A stretch of 64,000 nt of DNA from an uncultured Tolumonas sp. (GTDB taxonomy: Bacteria > Pseudomonadota > Gammaproteobacteria > Enterobacterales > Aeromonadaceae), in NCBI RefSeq assembly GCF_963678185.1, contig NZ_OY782757.1:62001-126000 (forward strand). Reading direction: 5' to 3'. The notes beneath the pieces are model-generated. The model was not told the DNA's origin and ran no database searches. It saw only the letters and a program-made list of their open reading frames with translations. Of this stretch, positions 9,264 to 18,149 are shown in pieces; the stretch's first letter is position 1, and each line of letters opens with the position of its first letter. The position numbers and the translations under genes are program-made.

Positions 9264-10892
9264 TTAAATGGATGCCGCAACTGTTTGTGTCAGATAACTG
9301 CTATTCCGCGATGTCGGTGTTTTGTTACGTTGAAATTGAATAATCAGGCGATCTAAATCATTTAAACGATCAGCCAGATCATTAATGCCAGTCATTGTTT
9401 TATGACTGCTGCTCGTTGATTCTTCCGCCAAAGATTTAATATTGAACACGTTGTGACTCAGTTCTTCTGTCACGCCGGCTTGTTGATGAACCGCTTGAGC
9501 TATCTGAGAACCTGCAGCGGCGATTTCTTGCAACATAGCATCGATCTTTTCTAGCACGACACCAGTGCCTTTGGCTTTATCTTGGCAAACAGCTGACAGT
9601 TGTCGCCCTGATTCCATGGCTTGTTCTGCTTTTGTCGCACTCGCTTGTAGCTCGTGGATCATGTTTTGTATCTCATTGGTGGAAGTCTGTGTCTTGATTG
9701 CCAGTGAACGAATTTCATCGGCAACTACCGCAAATCCTCGACCATGTTCACCGGCGCGGGCGGCTTCAATCGCGGCATTTAATGCCAAAAGATTAGTTTG
9801 ATTAGCAATGTTATTGATCACATCAAGTACATGTTCAATTGCTCTGCAATCCCCCGCCAATGCATTGATCACTAACTGAGAGCGATTAATTTCATTGTGC
9901 ATGCCGACAACCGCCTGAATAGTGCTATCAACACTGTCTCGGCCTTCGCTTGATAAGACGGTTGCTTTATCAATTGCCAATGAGGTGTGTTCTGCACTTT
10001 CGGACACTTCGATAATGGAATTACTCATTTCCGTGACAGCAGTGGCTACCATTTCTGTTTCGGTGCGCTGCTGCTCCAGATTGCGAGTAATGGACATTAC
10101 ATTTTTTACATCCTCATTGGCCGCAGCCAAGATGTTATGGCTGGTTTCACCGGTTCTGGCGACGACTGCGCGCAATTCCGCCTCATTCATTAACATAGAC
10201 AATTCAATGGCGGAGAGTGAGCCTACTTTGCCGGTATAAATCAATTGCATTAATGAGTTATCAAAACGTTCTTGTGCTCTTTTGCTTAATTTGCGAATAC
10301 GAGATGACTGTCTATTATTTAATAACAATGCAGTTAGTGTGGTGAATGCACACAAGGACATAAGAATAGGATTAAAGCCTGATATTGCCATCCAGCTAAG
10401 TAATAACGCATTAACAGTGAGAACGCATTGGATCAGGAACGATGATGAATAATGAGGCAAGCGGAGTTGCCATGGTGTTTGGTTTTTGTTGAGTTGAGCA
10501 TAAATTTTTTCCGCGCGTTTTTTTTCTTCATCATTCGGTGATACACGAACAGATTGATATTCAATGATGTTTCCTTTGTTGTCTCTGATCGGCGTAACAA
10601 AGGCATTAACCCAGTAGTGATCGCCATTTTTACAGCGATTTTTAACTACCCCCATCCAGCTTTGGCCTTGGCGTATGTGTTTCCACATATCCGCAAATGC
10701 CTGTGGGGGCATATCGGGATGGCGCACGACGTGATGAGGTTTATTCCGTAATTCATCTAATGAAAACCCAGCGATATCGCAGAAGCTGGCATTGGCATCT
10801 GTAATGTTACTTTGTAGGTCAGTGGTAGAAATAAGATTTAGATCTTGAGAATAGGTTCTTTCTTTTTGAGTAACTGGTTGGTTTAGTTTCAT
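9264..10892 (-). CDS. PAS-domain methyl-accepting chemotaxis protein (Aer-like)
   Basis: A 542-residue chemoreceptor with an N-terminal PAS domain (about 15-125), resembling Aer energy-taxis receptors: [56 protein letters not shown] hydrophobic hairpin follows (about 155-200), then the cytoplasmic signalling coiled coil with the conserved tip [35 protein letters not shown], which contacts CheA and CheW. There is no periplasmic domain, so it should sense an internal cue such as redox state. The start at 10892 has GGAGG eight bases upstream; a longer frame to 10955 lacks such a site and adds unrelated residues. No NWETF-type methylation tether is present at the C-terminus. Confidence 0.92.
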   Translation of the reverse strand: MKLNQPVTQKERTYSQDLNLISTTDLQSNITDANASFCDIAGFSLDELRNKPHHVVRHPDMPPQAFADMWKHIRQGQSWMGVVKNRCKNGDHYWVNAFVTPIRDNKGNIIEYQSVRVSPNDEEKKRAEKIYAQLNKNQTPWQLRLPHYSSSFLIQCVLTVNALLLSWMAISGFNPILMSLCAFTTLTALLLNNRQSSRIRKLSKRAQERFDNSLMQLIYTGKVGSLSAIELSMLMNEAELRAVVARTGETSHNILAAANEDVKNVMSITRNLEQQRTETEMVATAVTEMSNSIIEVSESAEHTSLAIDKATVLSSEGRDSVDSTIQAVVGMHNEINRSQLVINALAGDCRAIEHVLDVINNIANQTNLLALNAAIEAARAGEHGRGFAVVADEIRSLAIKTQTSTNEIQNMIHELQASATKAEQAMESGRQLSAVCQDKAKGTGVVLEKIDAMLQEIAAAGSQIAQAVHQQAGVTEELSHNVFNIKSLAEESTSSSHKTMTGINDLADRLNDLDRLIIQFQRNKTPTSRNSSYLTQTVAASI

Positions 10893-11373
10893 TGGCGCCT
10901 CCAGAACAAACAATGTAGCAGTCGGGCTTACATCAAATTCAGCGTTCTCAAACATTGATCTAAGTCAATTCTATTTAGCAAGTATCAAGCCAATTGAAAA
11001 TAGTTACCAATATCACAGAATGTTGGGGTTCTTTCGAAGCTTTAGTGCAAAACGCAACTGATACAGGCAATTTGCAATTGCAAAATTCATTGCTGTATCG
11101 AATCAGCAGGGGTTAGATCAAGAAAACTCAACGTATTATGACATTGATCACACATGTGTTATGTAACATGTTACATATTTTTAACTGTTACAAATTCACA
11201 ACATGGATCACATAAGACGAATTACTTTATAGGCATATTTAACGCCACTAAAACGGTTTAGCTAAGCTTTATTTGTTACATGATCTGTTACATAAATAAG
11301 GCCATATCTAGACCTGAAAGACACAGTGTTCCACTGTATTTGTAAGCAAGAAACCAAAACAAAGGATGATCGA
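10893..11373. promoter_or_regulatory. Regulatory region upstream of the sugar ABC cassette
   Basis: About 480 bases between divergent genes. It contains a perfect 16-base palindrome ATGTAACATGTTACAT at 11161-11176, a further TGTTACA at 11186-11192, and a tandem pair of TGTTACAT at 11274-11281 and 11286-11293. A near-palindrome CTAAAACGGTTTAG lies at 11248-11261 with a central CG, like LacI-family operators. A possible weak promoter is TTTATT (11268-11273) and CATAAA (11291-11296) with 17-base spacing, which would place the tandem repeats over the core promoter. The binding protein is not encoded in this window. Confidence 0.6.
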
Positions 11374-12642
11374 ATGAACATGAAGACCATGAGCTACTCT
11401 GTTCTTGCCACATTGATTGCTGCTGCATCTGCACAAGCGATGGCTGCGCCAGCTGAAATTAAAGTTTGGCGTCACGATACCAATGAAAAAGAGATCGCCG
11501 CCTCTAAAGCTGCAGTGGAACGTTTCAATAAGAGCCAGAATGCTTACAAAGTTGTGATGGAAATGATCCCGGAAGGGGCATATACCGAAACCATTAATGC
11601 CGCGGCATTAGCCGGCAAATTGCCATGTGCGCTGGATATGGATCAACCGGTTGTGCCTAACTTTGCCTGGGCGGGCAATTTGGTTGAGTTGGATAACTTG
11701 TTACCAGCAACCCAGCTCGAACAATTGAACAGCGTAGGTAAAGGCACCTATAAAGGAAAAGTTTATTCTGTTGGTCAATATGACGTTTCATTAGCGTTGT
11801 TCTCTCGTCAAAGCATTCTGAACAAATATGGCATTCGTAAAGCGACCATCGATAAGCCATGGACAAAAGACGAGTTCAACGAAATTCTGGCGAAACTGAA
11901 AAAATCGGGTGAATTCCGTTATCCATTTGATATCAACACTAGCTGGAGCGGTGAATGGTATTCCTACGGCTTTGGTCCATTCCTGCAAAGCTTTGGCGGT
12001 GATGAAATCAACCGTGCTAACTACGTTGAATCTGAAGGCGTGTTGAACGGCGAAAAAGCTGTGGCATGGGGTACTTGGATGCAGTCACTGGTCAAAAACA
12101 AATACATCGACCGCAAACCAACCGATGACAAAGGCTTCCTGCAAGGCAAAGTGGCGATCCATTACAACGGCTCATGGGCTGTGGGCGACATGACCAAAGC
12201 TTACGGTGATGACTTAGCTATTATGCCGGTGCCTGATTTCGGTAATGGCCCGGTAATTGGTGGTGGTTCATGGCATTGGGGTATCAGCAAAGCCTGTCCA
12301 GATAAAGCTGGTGCAGCGAAGTGGCTGAGCTTCCTGATGCAACCAGAAGAAATTGCGGCTATGTCTAACGCGACCAGTTTGATCCCGAACACTGCTGCCG
12401 CTGCTGCAATGACTGAAAACTATAAAGCCGGTGGTAAATGGCGTGTGTTCTACGATTTCTCTAAGAAATACGCAAAAATGCGCCCAGAAACTCCTGCGTA
12501 CCCTGTGATCACCAGCAGTTTTGCAAAAGCGGTGAATGACATTCTGGATGGTACTGACGTTCAGGAATCATTGGATAAAGCAGTTGAAACTATCGAACGC
12601 AATATCCAAGACAACAACGGTTACGGCTTCACCAGTAAATAG
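11374..12642 (+). CDS. Sugar ABC transporter substrate-binding protein
   Basis: A 422-residue periplasmic binding protein (bacterial solute-binding family 1, MalE type). A signal peptide is clear: MNMKTMSYSVLATLIAAAS, then AQAMAAPAEIKVWRHD, with cleavage likely after AMA. The mature part begins with a beta strand and the charged helix typical of the family and contains the late glycine/tryptophan-rich segment GGGSWHWGISKACPDK lining the sugar site. The start at 11374 has AAGGAT upstream; the frame extends 16 codons further up but without a signal-peptide-compatible start. First gene of a cassette with two permeases, an ATPase and a GH13 enzyme; the enzyme suggests sucrose or a related alpha-glucoside as ligand, which is inference. 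Confidence 0.9.
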   Translation: MNMKTMSYSVLATLIAAASAQAMAAPAEIKVWRHDTNEKEIAASKAAVERFNKSQNAYKVVMEMIPEGAYTETINAAALAGKLPCALDMDQPVVPNFAWAGNLVELDNLLPATQLEQLNSVGKGTYKGKVYSVGQYDVSLALFSRQSILNKYGIRKATIDKPWTKDEFNEILAKLKKSGEFRYPFDINTSWSGEWYSYGFGPFLQSFGGDEINRANYVESEGVLNGEKAVAWGTWMQSLVKNKYIDRKPTDDKGFLQGKVAIHYNGSWAVGDMTKAYGDDLAIMPVPDFGNGPVIGGGSWHWGISKACPDKAGAAKWLSFLMQPEEIAAMSNATSLIPNTAAAAAMTENYKAGGKWRVFYDFSKKYAKMRPETPAYPVITSSFAKAVNDILDGTDVQESLDKAVETIERNIQDNNGYGFTSK

Positions 12643-12652
12643 TCTGTAGTCC

Positions 12653-12671
12653 GGCCCGCGCAATGCGGGCC
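12653..12671 (+). terminator. Intercistronic hairpin after binding-protein gene
   Basis: GGCCCGC (12653-12659) pairs with GCGGGCC (12665-12671), followed by a short TTT. Placed between the binding-protein gene and the first permease gene, it likely gives partial termination or mRNA protection so that the binding protein is made in excess, as in other ABC importers. Confidence 0.65.
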
Positions 12672-12697
12672 TTTCCTGATGTTCAGATAGGACGTAA

Positions 12698-13819
12698 ATG
12701 ATGACCGATTCAGCATTTATTCAACCTCCGCCTGCAGTACAGGCAAAAAAGAATGACAGCCTGATGCGGCGTCAGCGGTATTACGGCTGGCTAATGGGCA
12801 GCCCTGCTTTTCTGGGGCTCATTCTCTTTATTTTTGTTCCCTTCATTATGGCTTTGGTGTTGTCATTTAGTGATCAGCGGTTGCTGTCGCCAAATCCGAC
12901 CGAAAGTGTGGGGTTCCGTAACTACGATCGTTTGTTAGCAGTAACGGTACTGAAGCAAGATGCGTTACATGACGATCAACAAAAAATATTAATCGATGAA
13001 AAAGGTGCGCCACAATTTGAACGGCTGCGTACCGTGTTGCGAAAAGATCCCTCTTATAAAGGTTATAGCGAATTATCCACGCTGACTTTTAGTGAATCTC
13101 GTTTTGTTATATTGGCCAAAGATCCGCTATTCATTAAGTCATTTGTTAACACCATACAATTCGCGATATTAGTTATTCCACTGCAGTGTGGTGCGGCTTT
13201 GTTATTGGCGTTATTGGTCAATATGGGGCTGAAAGGGACTAACTTCTTCCGAACGGCTTATTTTGCTCCCGTCGTAACATCAATGGTGGTGGTGTCGATC
13301 GTCTGGACATTCCTCTATCACAAAGACGTAGGTCTGATTAATGAGTTCTTGAGTAAGGTCTCATTCGGCATGATTGATAAGATCAATTGGCTAGGTGATC
13401 CGAAATGGGCCATGCCTGCGATTGTGATAATGTCGGCTTGGCAGGGGGCGGGTTATCAGATGCTGATCTTCCTGGCTGGTCTGCAGAATATTTCTGAAGA
13501 TTTGTATGAAGCGGCTTCATTAGACGGTGCCAACAGCTGGCAGAAATTCGTCAACGTCACCTTACCGGGGCTACGCAACACCACTATCTTCGTCATTATT
13601 TCCACCACGATTGCTGCGTTTGGTTTGTTCACCCAAGTGTCGGTTATGACTGCCGGCGGGCCAGCAGATTCCACGACGACGGTGATGTATCACGCGGTAC
13701 GTAAAGGTTTCCGTGAGCAAGACATCGGCTACGGTTCGACCATCAGTGTGGTTTATTTCCTGGTGATTCTGGCGATTGCCATGGGTCAGAAATATTACTT
13801 CGACAAGCGGGAGAAATAA
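12698..13819 (+). CDS. Sugar ABC transporter permease (MalF type)
   Basis: Inner-membrane permease subunit, 373 residues, with six predicted helices and the cytoplasmic EAA loop EAASLDGANSWQKFVNVTLPGLR that docks on the ATPase. It is longer than the common 290-310 residues: about 75 extra, largely charged residues lie between the first helix (about 34-55) and the second (about 155-175), roughly residues 65-145, predicted periplasmic. This resembles the extra periplasmic domain of MalF, which contacts the binding protein, although I do not recognise it as homologous. Two in-frame ATGs (12698, 12701) follow AGGACG; the choice changes one residue. Three bases separate it from the next gene. Confidence 0.92.
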   Translation: MMTDSAFIQPPPAVQAKKNDSLMRRQRYYGWLMGSPAFLGLILFIFVPFIMALVLSFSDQRLLSPNPTESVGFRNYDRLLAVTVLKQDALHDDQQKILIDEKGAPQFERLRTVLRKDPSYKGYSELSTLTFSESRFVILAKDPLFIKSFVNTIQFAILVIPLQCGAALLLALLVNMGLKGTNFFRTAYFAPVVTSMVVVSIVWTFLYHKDVGLINEFLSKVSFGMIDKINWLGDPKWAMPAIVIMSAWQGAGYQMLIFLAGLQNISEDLYEAASLDGANSWQKFVNVTLPGLRNTTIFVIISTTIAAFGLFTQVSVMTAGGPADSTTTVMYHAVRKGFREQDIGYGSTISVVYFLVILAIAMGQKYYFDKREK

Positions 13820-13821
13820 GC

Positions 13822-14721
13822 ATGAAAAACACTTCTGCTATGGTAGATCCTGGTTTTATCTACAAACGGTTGCTGACTTACGCGGCGTTGTTACTGCTGG
13901 CTTATATCTTCCTGTTTCCTTTGGTTTTTATGATCATGTCGTCATTCAAACCGGAACAGCAAATATTCTCTGATCTGTTCTCTATCCGGGCCTTGTTGCC
14001 GGTTGGAGATATTTCACTGAAAAACTATGTTTCTGTGTTTGAGAAAAGCGCCATTGAGACCATGTTCGTAAACTCCATGTTTATCACTGGTTCTACGGTG
14101 TTACTTGGCTTGTTGGTGAATAGTCTGGCGGCATTTTCTTTGTCACGCCTGCGTTGGAAAGGTCAGAACTTTGTACTGGCTGCCATCATCGCACTGTTGA
14201 TCATTCCATTTGAAGCGATCTCGGTTCCTTTGTTGATGCTAGTAGCGCACCTGCCTTGGATTGGCTGGGAAAATGGTCAGATCATTCTGGAAAATTCCTG
14301 GCTGAACAGCTTGCACGTACAGATCTTACCGATGGTGGCGAACACCTTCTCGATCTTCCTGTTCTATCAATTCTTCCGTGATATTCCGAAAGATTTTGAT
14401 GAAGCCGCAGCGATTGATGGTGCCACCCCTTGGCAGATCTACTGGAAGGTGATTGTACCGATGTCCGGCCCGGTGTTTGCCACTGTCGCCATCCTACAAT
14501 TCCTCAATATGTGGAACCAATATCTGTGGCCAATCATGGTCGTGCAGGGCGAATCAGTGCGCCCACTGCAACCGGGTATTCAGCAGTTCTTCGGCACCAC
14601 AACCGAATGGGGCGAAATCATGGCTTACGCCAGTATGGTGACCATTCCTGTGTTGGTGGTGTTCCTGCTGTTCCAGAAGAAATTTGTCAGAAGTATGGCG
14701 AGCGCTGGTGTGAAAGGCTGA
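13822..14721 (+). CDS. Sugar ABC transporter permease (MalG type)
   Basis: Second inner-membrane permease, 299 residues, usual length. Six helices are predicted. The EAA loop is DEAAAIDGATPWQIYWKVIVPMSGP at about 193-217. The start is two bases after the previous stop, with GGGAG overlapping that stop, so translation is probably coupled. Downstream, about 190 bases holding an ERIC element separate it from the ATPase gene. Confidence 0.93.
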   Translation: MKNTSAMVDPGFIYKRLLTYAALLLLAYIFLFPLVFMIMSSFKPEQQIFSDLFSIRALLPVGDISLKNYVSVFEKSAIETMFVNSMFITGSTVLLGLLVNSLAAFSLSRLRWKGQNFVLAAIIALLIIPFEAISVPLLMLVAHLPWIGWENGQIILENSWLNSLHVQILPMVANTFSIFLFYQFFRDIPKDFDEAAAIDGATPWQIYWKVIVPMSGPVFATVAILQFLNMWNQYLWPIMVVQGESVRPLQPGIQQFFGTTTEWGEIMAYASMVTIPVLVVFLLFQKKFVRSMASAGVKG

Positions 14722-14747
14722 TTGGCAGGCACACAGACAACGACTTT

Positions 14748-14875
14748 TATACCGTTCGTACTTGAAGTTACAGCGTCGTTGACGGCGTTCACTCACCCCA
14801 ATCACATAGTCTATCTATGTTTATGGGGGTTCGCTCTCTTGTCGCCTTGCTGCAACTCCAATTACTTTGGGTATA
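14748..14875. repeat. ERIC-type repeat (copy 1)
   Basis: A 128-base imperfect palindrome with TATACC at one end and GGTATA at the other. It contains, on the minus strand, the ERIC core resembling GTGACTGGGGTGAGCG and, on the other arm, the GGGGGTTCGCTC counterpart, and the outer arms CTTGAAGTT and AACTCCAA. It closely matches copy 2 at 26198-26325. ERIC elements are known non-autonomous intergenic repeats of gammaproteobacteria that fold into long RNA hairpins. This one sits inside the sugar cassette between the second permease and the ATPase gene. Confidence 0.88.
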
Positions 14876-14914
14876 AGCATTGATGAAATAAAGATTTCGA
14901 GAAGGATTACCAGA

Positions 14915-16042
14915 ATGGCTGATTTAAAACTGAATAAAGTCATCAAGCGTTTCGGTGAGGTTCAAACCATTCATGGGGTGGATCTGGATATTAAACATGG
15001 CGAATTCGTGGTGTTTGTTGGCCCGTCAGGTTGTGGTAAATCAACCCTGCTGCGCATGATCGCCGGGTTGGAGACCATCTCTGATGGCGAAGTGATCATC
15101 GATGGTCTGACGGTGAATGATGTGTCGCCGTCCGATCGCGGCATTGCCATGGTGTTCCAGTCTTATGCGCTTTATCCGCACATGACGGTGAAAGAAAATA
15201 TGAGTTTTGGCCTGCGCTTGGCGAAACGACCAAAAGAAGAGATCGAACAACGTGTAGGTGAAGCCGCTCGTATTCTGAAATTAGAACCACTGCTCGATCG
15301 TTTGCCAAAACAACTCTCCGGTGGTCAGCGTCAGCGTGTCGCAATTGGTCGTACTATTGTGCGTAACCCGAAAGTGTTCTTGTTCGATGAACCGTTATCG
15401 AATCTGGATGCTGAGTTGCGTGTGCAGATGCGTGTGGAAATCTCCAAGCTACACGAACAACTTGGCAACACCATGGTTTACGTTACCCATGATCAGGTGG
15501 AAGCCATGACCATGGCCGACAAGATTGTGGTCTTACGCGACGGTCGTGTTGAGCAGGTTGGCGCACCATTAGAGCTGTATCACAACCCGGTGAACCAGTT
15601 CGTGGCCGGTTTTATCGGTTCACCACGCATGAATTTCCTCAATGCCCAAGTGTTGCAGATGGATGGCGTCAAAGCTCAGCTGCAATTATCTGGCGGCGAA
15701 CAATTCTCCATGACCTTAGATCGTCCGGTGAAAGTCGGTGATGTATTACTGATGGGTATTCGCCCTGAACATCTGCTGATCGGCGAAACCGGTGATATCA
15801 ACATCTCATTAAATGTCGATGTGGTGGAAGCGTTAGGGGGAACTACCTTCGCATATACCCAATATGCTGGCGAAGATCAGGTCGTAGTAGTCACGGATGG
15901 TAGTCATATCATTCCACGCGGCAAAACCATCGATGTGAGCTTTAAGCTCGAACATGCGCATCTGTTTGATACCAGCACTGCGGGCAGTCTGTTACAGCAA
16001 CAGAAAGCGCCAATTGTTGCCAAAATTTTGTCTGCTGCCTGA
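14915..16042 (+). CDS. Sugar ABC transporter ATP-binding protein (MalK/UgpC type)
   Basis: Cytoplasmic ATPase of the importer, 375 residues. Seen: Walker A GPSGCGKST (about 37-45), Q-loop VFQSYALYPHMT, signature [13 protein letters not shown], Walker B VFLFDEPLSN, the switch His in VTHDQVEAM, and a C-terminal TOBE/MalK regulatory domain (about 240-375). I chose the ATG at 14915, which is preceded by AAGGATTACCAGA, because MADLKLNKVIKRFG matches family starts; a longer frame would begin inside the ERIC repeat. It is 19 bases upstream of the GH13 gene. Confidence 0.95.
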   Translation: MADLKLNKVIKRFGEVQTIHGVDLDIKHGEFVVFVGPSGCGKSTLLRMIAGLETISDGEVIIDGLTVNDVSPSDRGIAMVFQSYALYPHMTVKENMSFGLRLAKRPKEEIEQRVGEAARILKLEPLLDRLPKQLSGGQRQRVAIGRTIVRNPKVFLFDEPLSNLDAELRVQMRVEISKLHEQLGNTMVYVTHDQVEAMTMADKIVVLRDGRVEQVGAPLELYHNPVNQFVAGFIGSPRMNFLNAQVLQMDGVKAQLQLSGGEQFSMTLDRPVKVGDVLLMGIRPEHLLIGETGDINISLNVDVVEALGGTTFAYTQYAGEDQVVVVTDGSHIIPRGKTIDVSFKLEHAHLFDTSTAGSLLQQQKAPIVAKILSAA

Positions 16043-16061
16043 GTGAAGAGTGAGGTAATCA

Positions 16062-17993
16062 ATGTCAGTGAATAGAGACAAGTTACTGCATGATGTAGTA
16101 AGCCTGCTAAGTAAAAAACATGCTGGTAAAGATTTATCCGAATTTTTGGTGCGCCTTGGCGCCCAATTCGGTGAAGTATTTGTAAAATTCACTCGCTTGT
16201 ATGGTGATCGGGCTGATTTCACTAATCGTTTTTCAGAACTGGTATTAGCGCTGGCAGAAATGCATCTGGCGCGGGAACCTGAATTACGCGATCTCGATCG
16301 GCAGCGTGAAGAAGACAAAGACTGGATCATGAGCCCGAACTGGGTAGCGACTATGTTGTATGTCGATCGGTTCAGTAAAAATCTGAAAGGCTTCATGCAG
16401 AAGATCGACTATCTGGAAGAGTTAGGCGTCAACTATGTGCACCTGATGCCGCTGTTGAAAATGCCACAAGAAGCCAATGATGGTGGCTATGCGGTCAGCG
16501 ATTATCGCACGGTCGAAAAACGGTTTGGTTCGATGGCCGATATCCGCAAAATTGCCAAAACCTTCCGCACCAAAAATATGTTGCTGGAACTGGATCTGGT
16601 GTTAAACCATACCTCTAACGAGCATGAATGGGCGAAAAAAGCGCTGCAGGGCGAGAAAGAATATCAAGACATGTATTACATGTACGATGATCGCTCGATG
16701 CCGGATGCCTTTGAGCAAACCCTGCCGGAAATTTTTCCGGAAAACGCACCGGGCAATTTCACCTATCTACCGACCATCAATAAATGGGTGTTCACGGTCT
16801 TTAACACCTACCAGTGGGATCTGAATTACACCAACCCGAAAGTCTTTATTGAGATGATCAAGATCCTGCTCAATTTGGCCAATCAGGGGGTAGATGTTCT
16901 GCGTCTTGATGCTGTGGCCTTTATGTGGAAAAAACTGGGCACACAGAGCCAGAACTTAGACGAAGCACATATCCTGCTGCAGCTGTTTAAAGCGTGTACC
17001 AAAATTGCCGCACCGGGTGCGATCTTCAAAGCCGAAGCGATTGTCCAGCCGATTGAGATTGTGAAATACCTCGGTGGTGGCACTGTCGATGAGTGCGAAA
17101 TTGCCTATAACGCTTCGTACATGGTGTATCTGTGGGATGCGATGGCAACACAGAACAAACGTATTCTGGAACATGGTCTGCAGAATATTCCTCGCTTACC
17201 GAAAGGTACTACATGGATCAACTACATCCGTTGTCACGATGACATCGGTTTAGGTTACGCCGATCAGGATATTCTGGCTGCAGGTTACAATCCGTTTGAT
17301 CATAAACAATTCATGATCTCGTACTACGTAGGGGAATTTGCTGGTAGTCCGGCGAAAGGCCAGCGGTTCATGTATAACCCGAAAACTCAGGATGCGCGTA
17401 TTACCGGGGCAACGGCCACTTTGCTGGGGCTGGAAAAAGGGTTGGAAGAGGGTAATGCAGAGCTAATCGAACAAGCGATCCGGAAGACCTTGCTGATGCA
17501 CAGTGGCATTATGTCATTCGGTGGTATTCCGCTGGTTTATTACGGCGATGAATTGGCTTGTACGAATGATTATTCATTCTTGGAAGACCCAAGTAAACAC
17601 GATGATAACCGTTGGTTGAACCGCCCGATCATCGATTGGAAGAAAGCCGCAAAACGTAACGATGCCAGCACCATCGAGCATCGGGTGTTCAATGCGCTAA
17701 AACGCATGATCGCATTGCGTAAATCCATTCCTGAGTTTTACAACGAAAATAACTACCAACTGGTCAAAAATGAAAACCAGCATGTGTTTTCATTCCTGCG
17801 TGAACGTGACTGGCACAAAACCTTGGTGCTGATGAATATGTCAGCTCAACAGCAAACGTTGTCGCAAGCTATTCTGGAACAAACTGGTTTTGGTCACTAC
17901 GTTTACGACCAATATCAGCAGCAAGATGTTGCGCTGGAAAATGGCGTCGTCACTTTGGAACCTTTCCAGTTCCTCTGGCTGAAACAGAAATAA
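16062..17993 (+). CDS. GH13 subfamily 4 amylosucrase / sucrose hydrolase
   Basis: A 643-residue alpha-amylase superfamily enzyme with the N-terminal helical domain typical of amylosucrases (about 636 residues in Neisseria). Amylosucrase uses sucrose to extend alpha-1,4-glucan and frees fructose; some close relatives hydrolyse sucrose. Catalytic residues are visible: nucleophile Asp in RLDAVAF (about 283), acid/base Glu in FKAEAI (about 324), and His-Asp-Asp in RCHDDIG (about 391-393). The stretch PLLKMPQEANDGGYAVSDYR carries the subfamily's early conserved region. No signal peptide, so it acts in the cytosol on sugar brought in by the ABC importer encoded just upstream. Polymerising versus hydrolytic activity cannot be decided from sequence here. 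GAGG precedes the ATG. Confidence 0.9.
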   Translation: MSVNRDKLLHDVVSLLSKKHAGKDLSEFLVRLGAQFGEVFVKFTRLYGDRADFTNRFSELVLALAEMHLAREPELRDLDRQREEDKDWIMSPNWVATMLYVDRFSKNLKGFMQKIDYLEELGVNYVHLMPLLKMPQEANDGGYAVSDYRTVEKRFGSMADIRKIAKTFRTKNMLLELDLVLNHTSNEHEWAKKALQGEKEYQDMYYMYDDRSMPDAFEQTLPEIFPENAPGNFTYLPTINKWVFTVFNTYQWDLNYTNPKVFIEMIKILLNLANQGVDVLRLDAVAFMWKKLGTQSQNLDEAHILLQLFKACTKIAAPGAIFKAEAIVQPIEIVKYLGGGTVDECEIAYNASYMVYLWDAMATQNKRILEHGLQNIPRLPKGTTWINYIRCHDDIGLGYADQDILAAGYNPFDHKQFMISYYVGEFAGSPAKGQRFMYNPKTQDARITGATATLLGLEKGLEEGNAELIEQAIRKTLLMHSGIMSFGGIPLVYYGDELACTNDYSFLEDPSKHDDNRWLNRPIIDWKKAAKRNDASTIEHRVFNALKRMIALRKSIPEFYNENNYQLVKNENQHVFSFLRERDWHKTLVLMNMSAQQQTLSQAILEQTGFGHYVYDQYQQQDVALENGVVTLEPFQFLWLKQK

Positions 17994-18012
17994 CTCACCC
18001 CAAGTGAACTAT

Positions 18013-18038
18013 TGGCCGCCGATTGGCGGTCTTTTTTT
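18013..18038 (+). terminator. Terminator of the sugar cassette
   Basis: GGCCGCC / GGCGGTC type stem around GATT, followed by seven Ts (18032-18038). A strong Rho-independent terminator directly after the GH13 gene. Confidence 0.9.
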
Positions 18039-18149
18039 ATCCGCAATTCCAGATACTCCTGACAGCTGGTTATTCCATCAAAACGAATTATTCTGAGCGG
18101 CTATCAAAAGCAGTGTCACTCAGAACAATAATGGAAAAATGGGATATCA

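Noticed and set aside
10893-10955. Longer N-terminus for the PAS chemoreceptor
   Set aside because: GGAGG directly precedes the ATG at 10892, and the extra residues do not resemble Aer-type starts.
11161-11176. GntR operator
   Set aside because: The GntR site I recall is ATGTTACC-GGTAACAT; the palindrome here has the half-sites in the opposite order.
11150-11215. CRP site upstream of the sugar cassette
   Set aside because: TCACA half-sites occur as direct rather than inverted repeats; no TGTGA-N6-TCACA arrangement is present.
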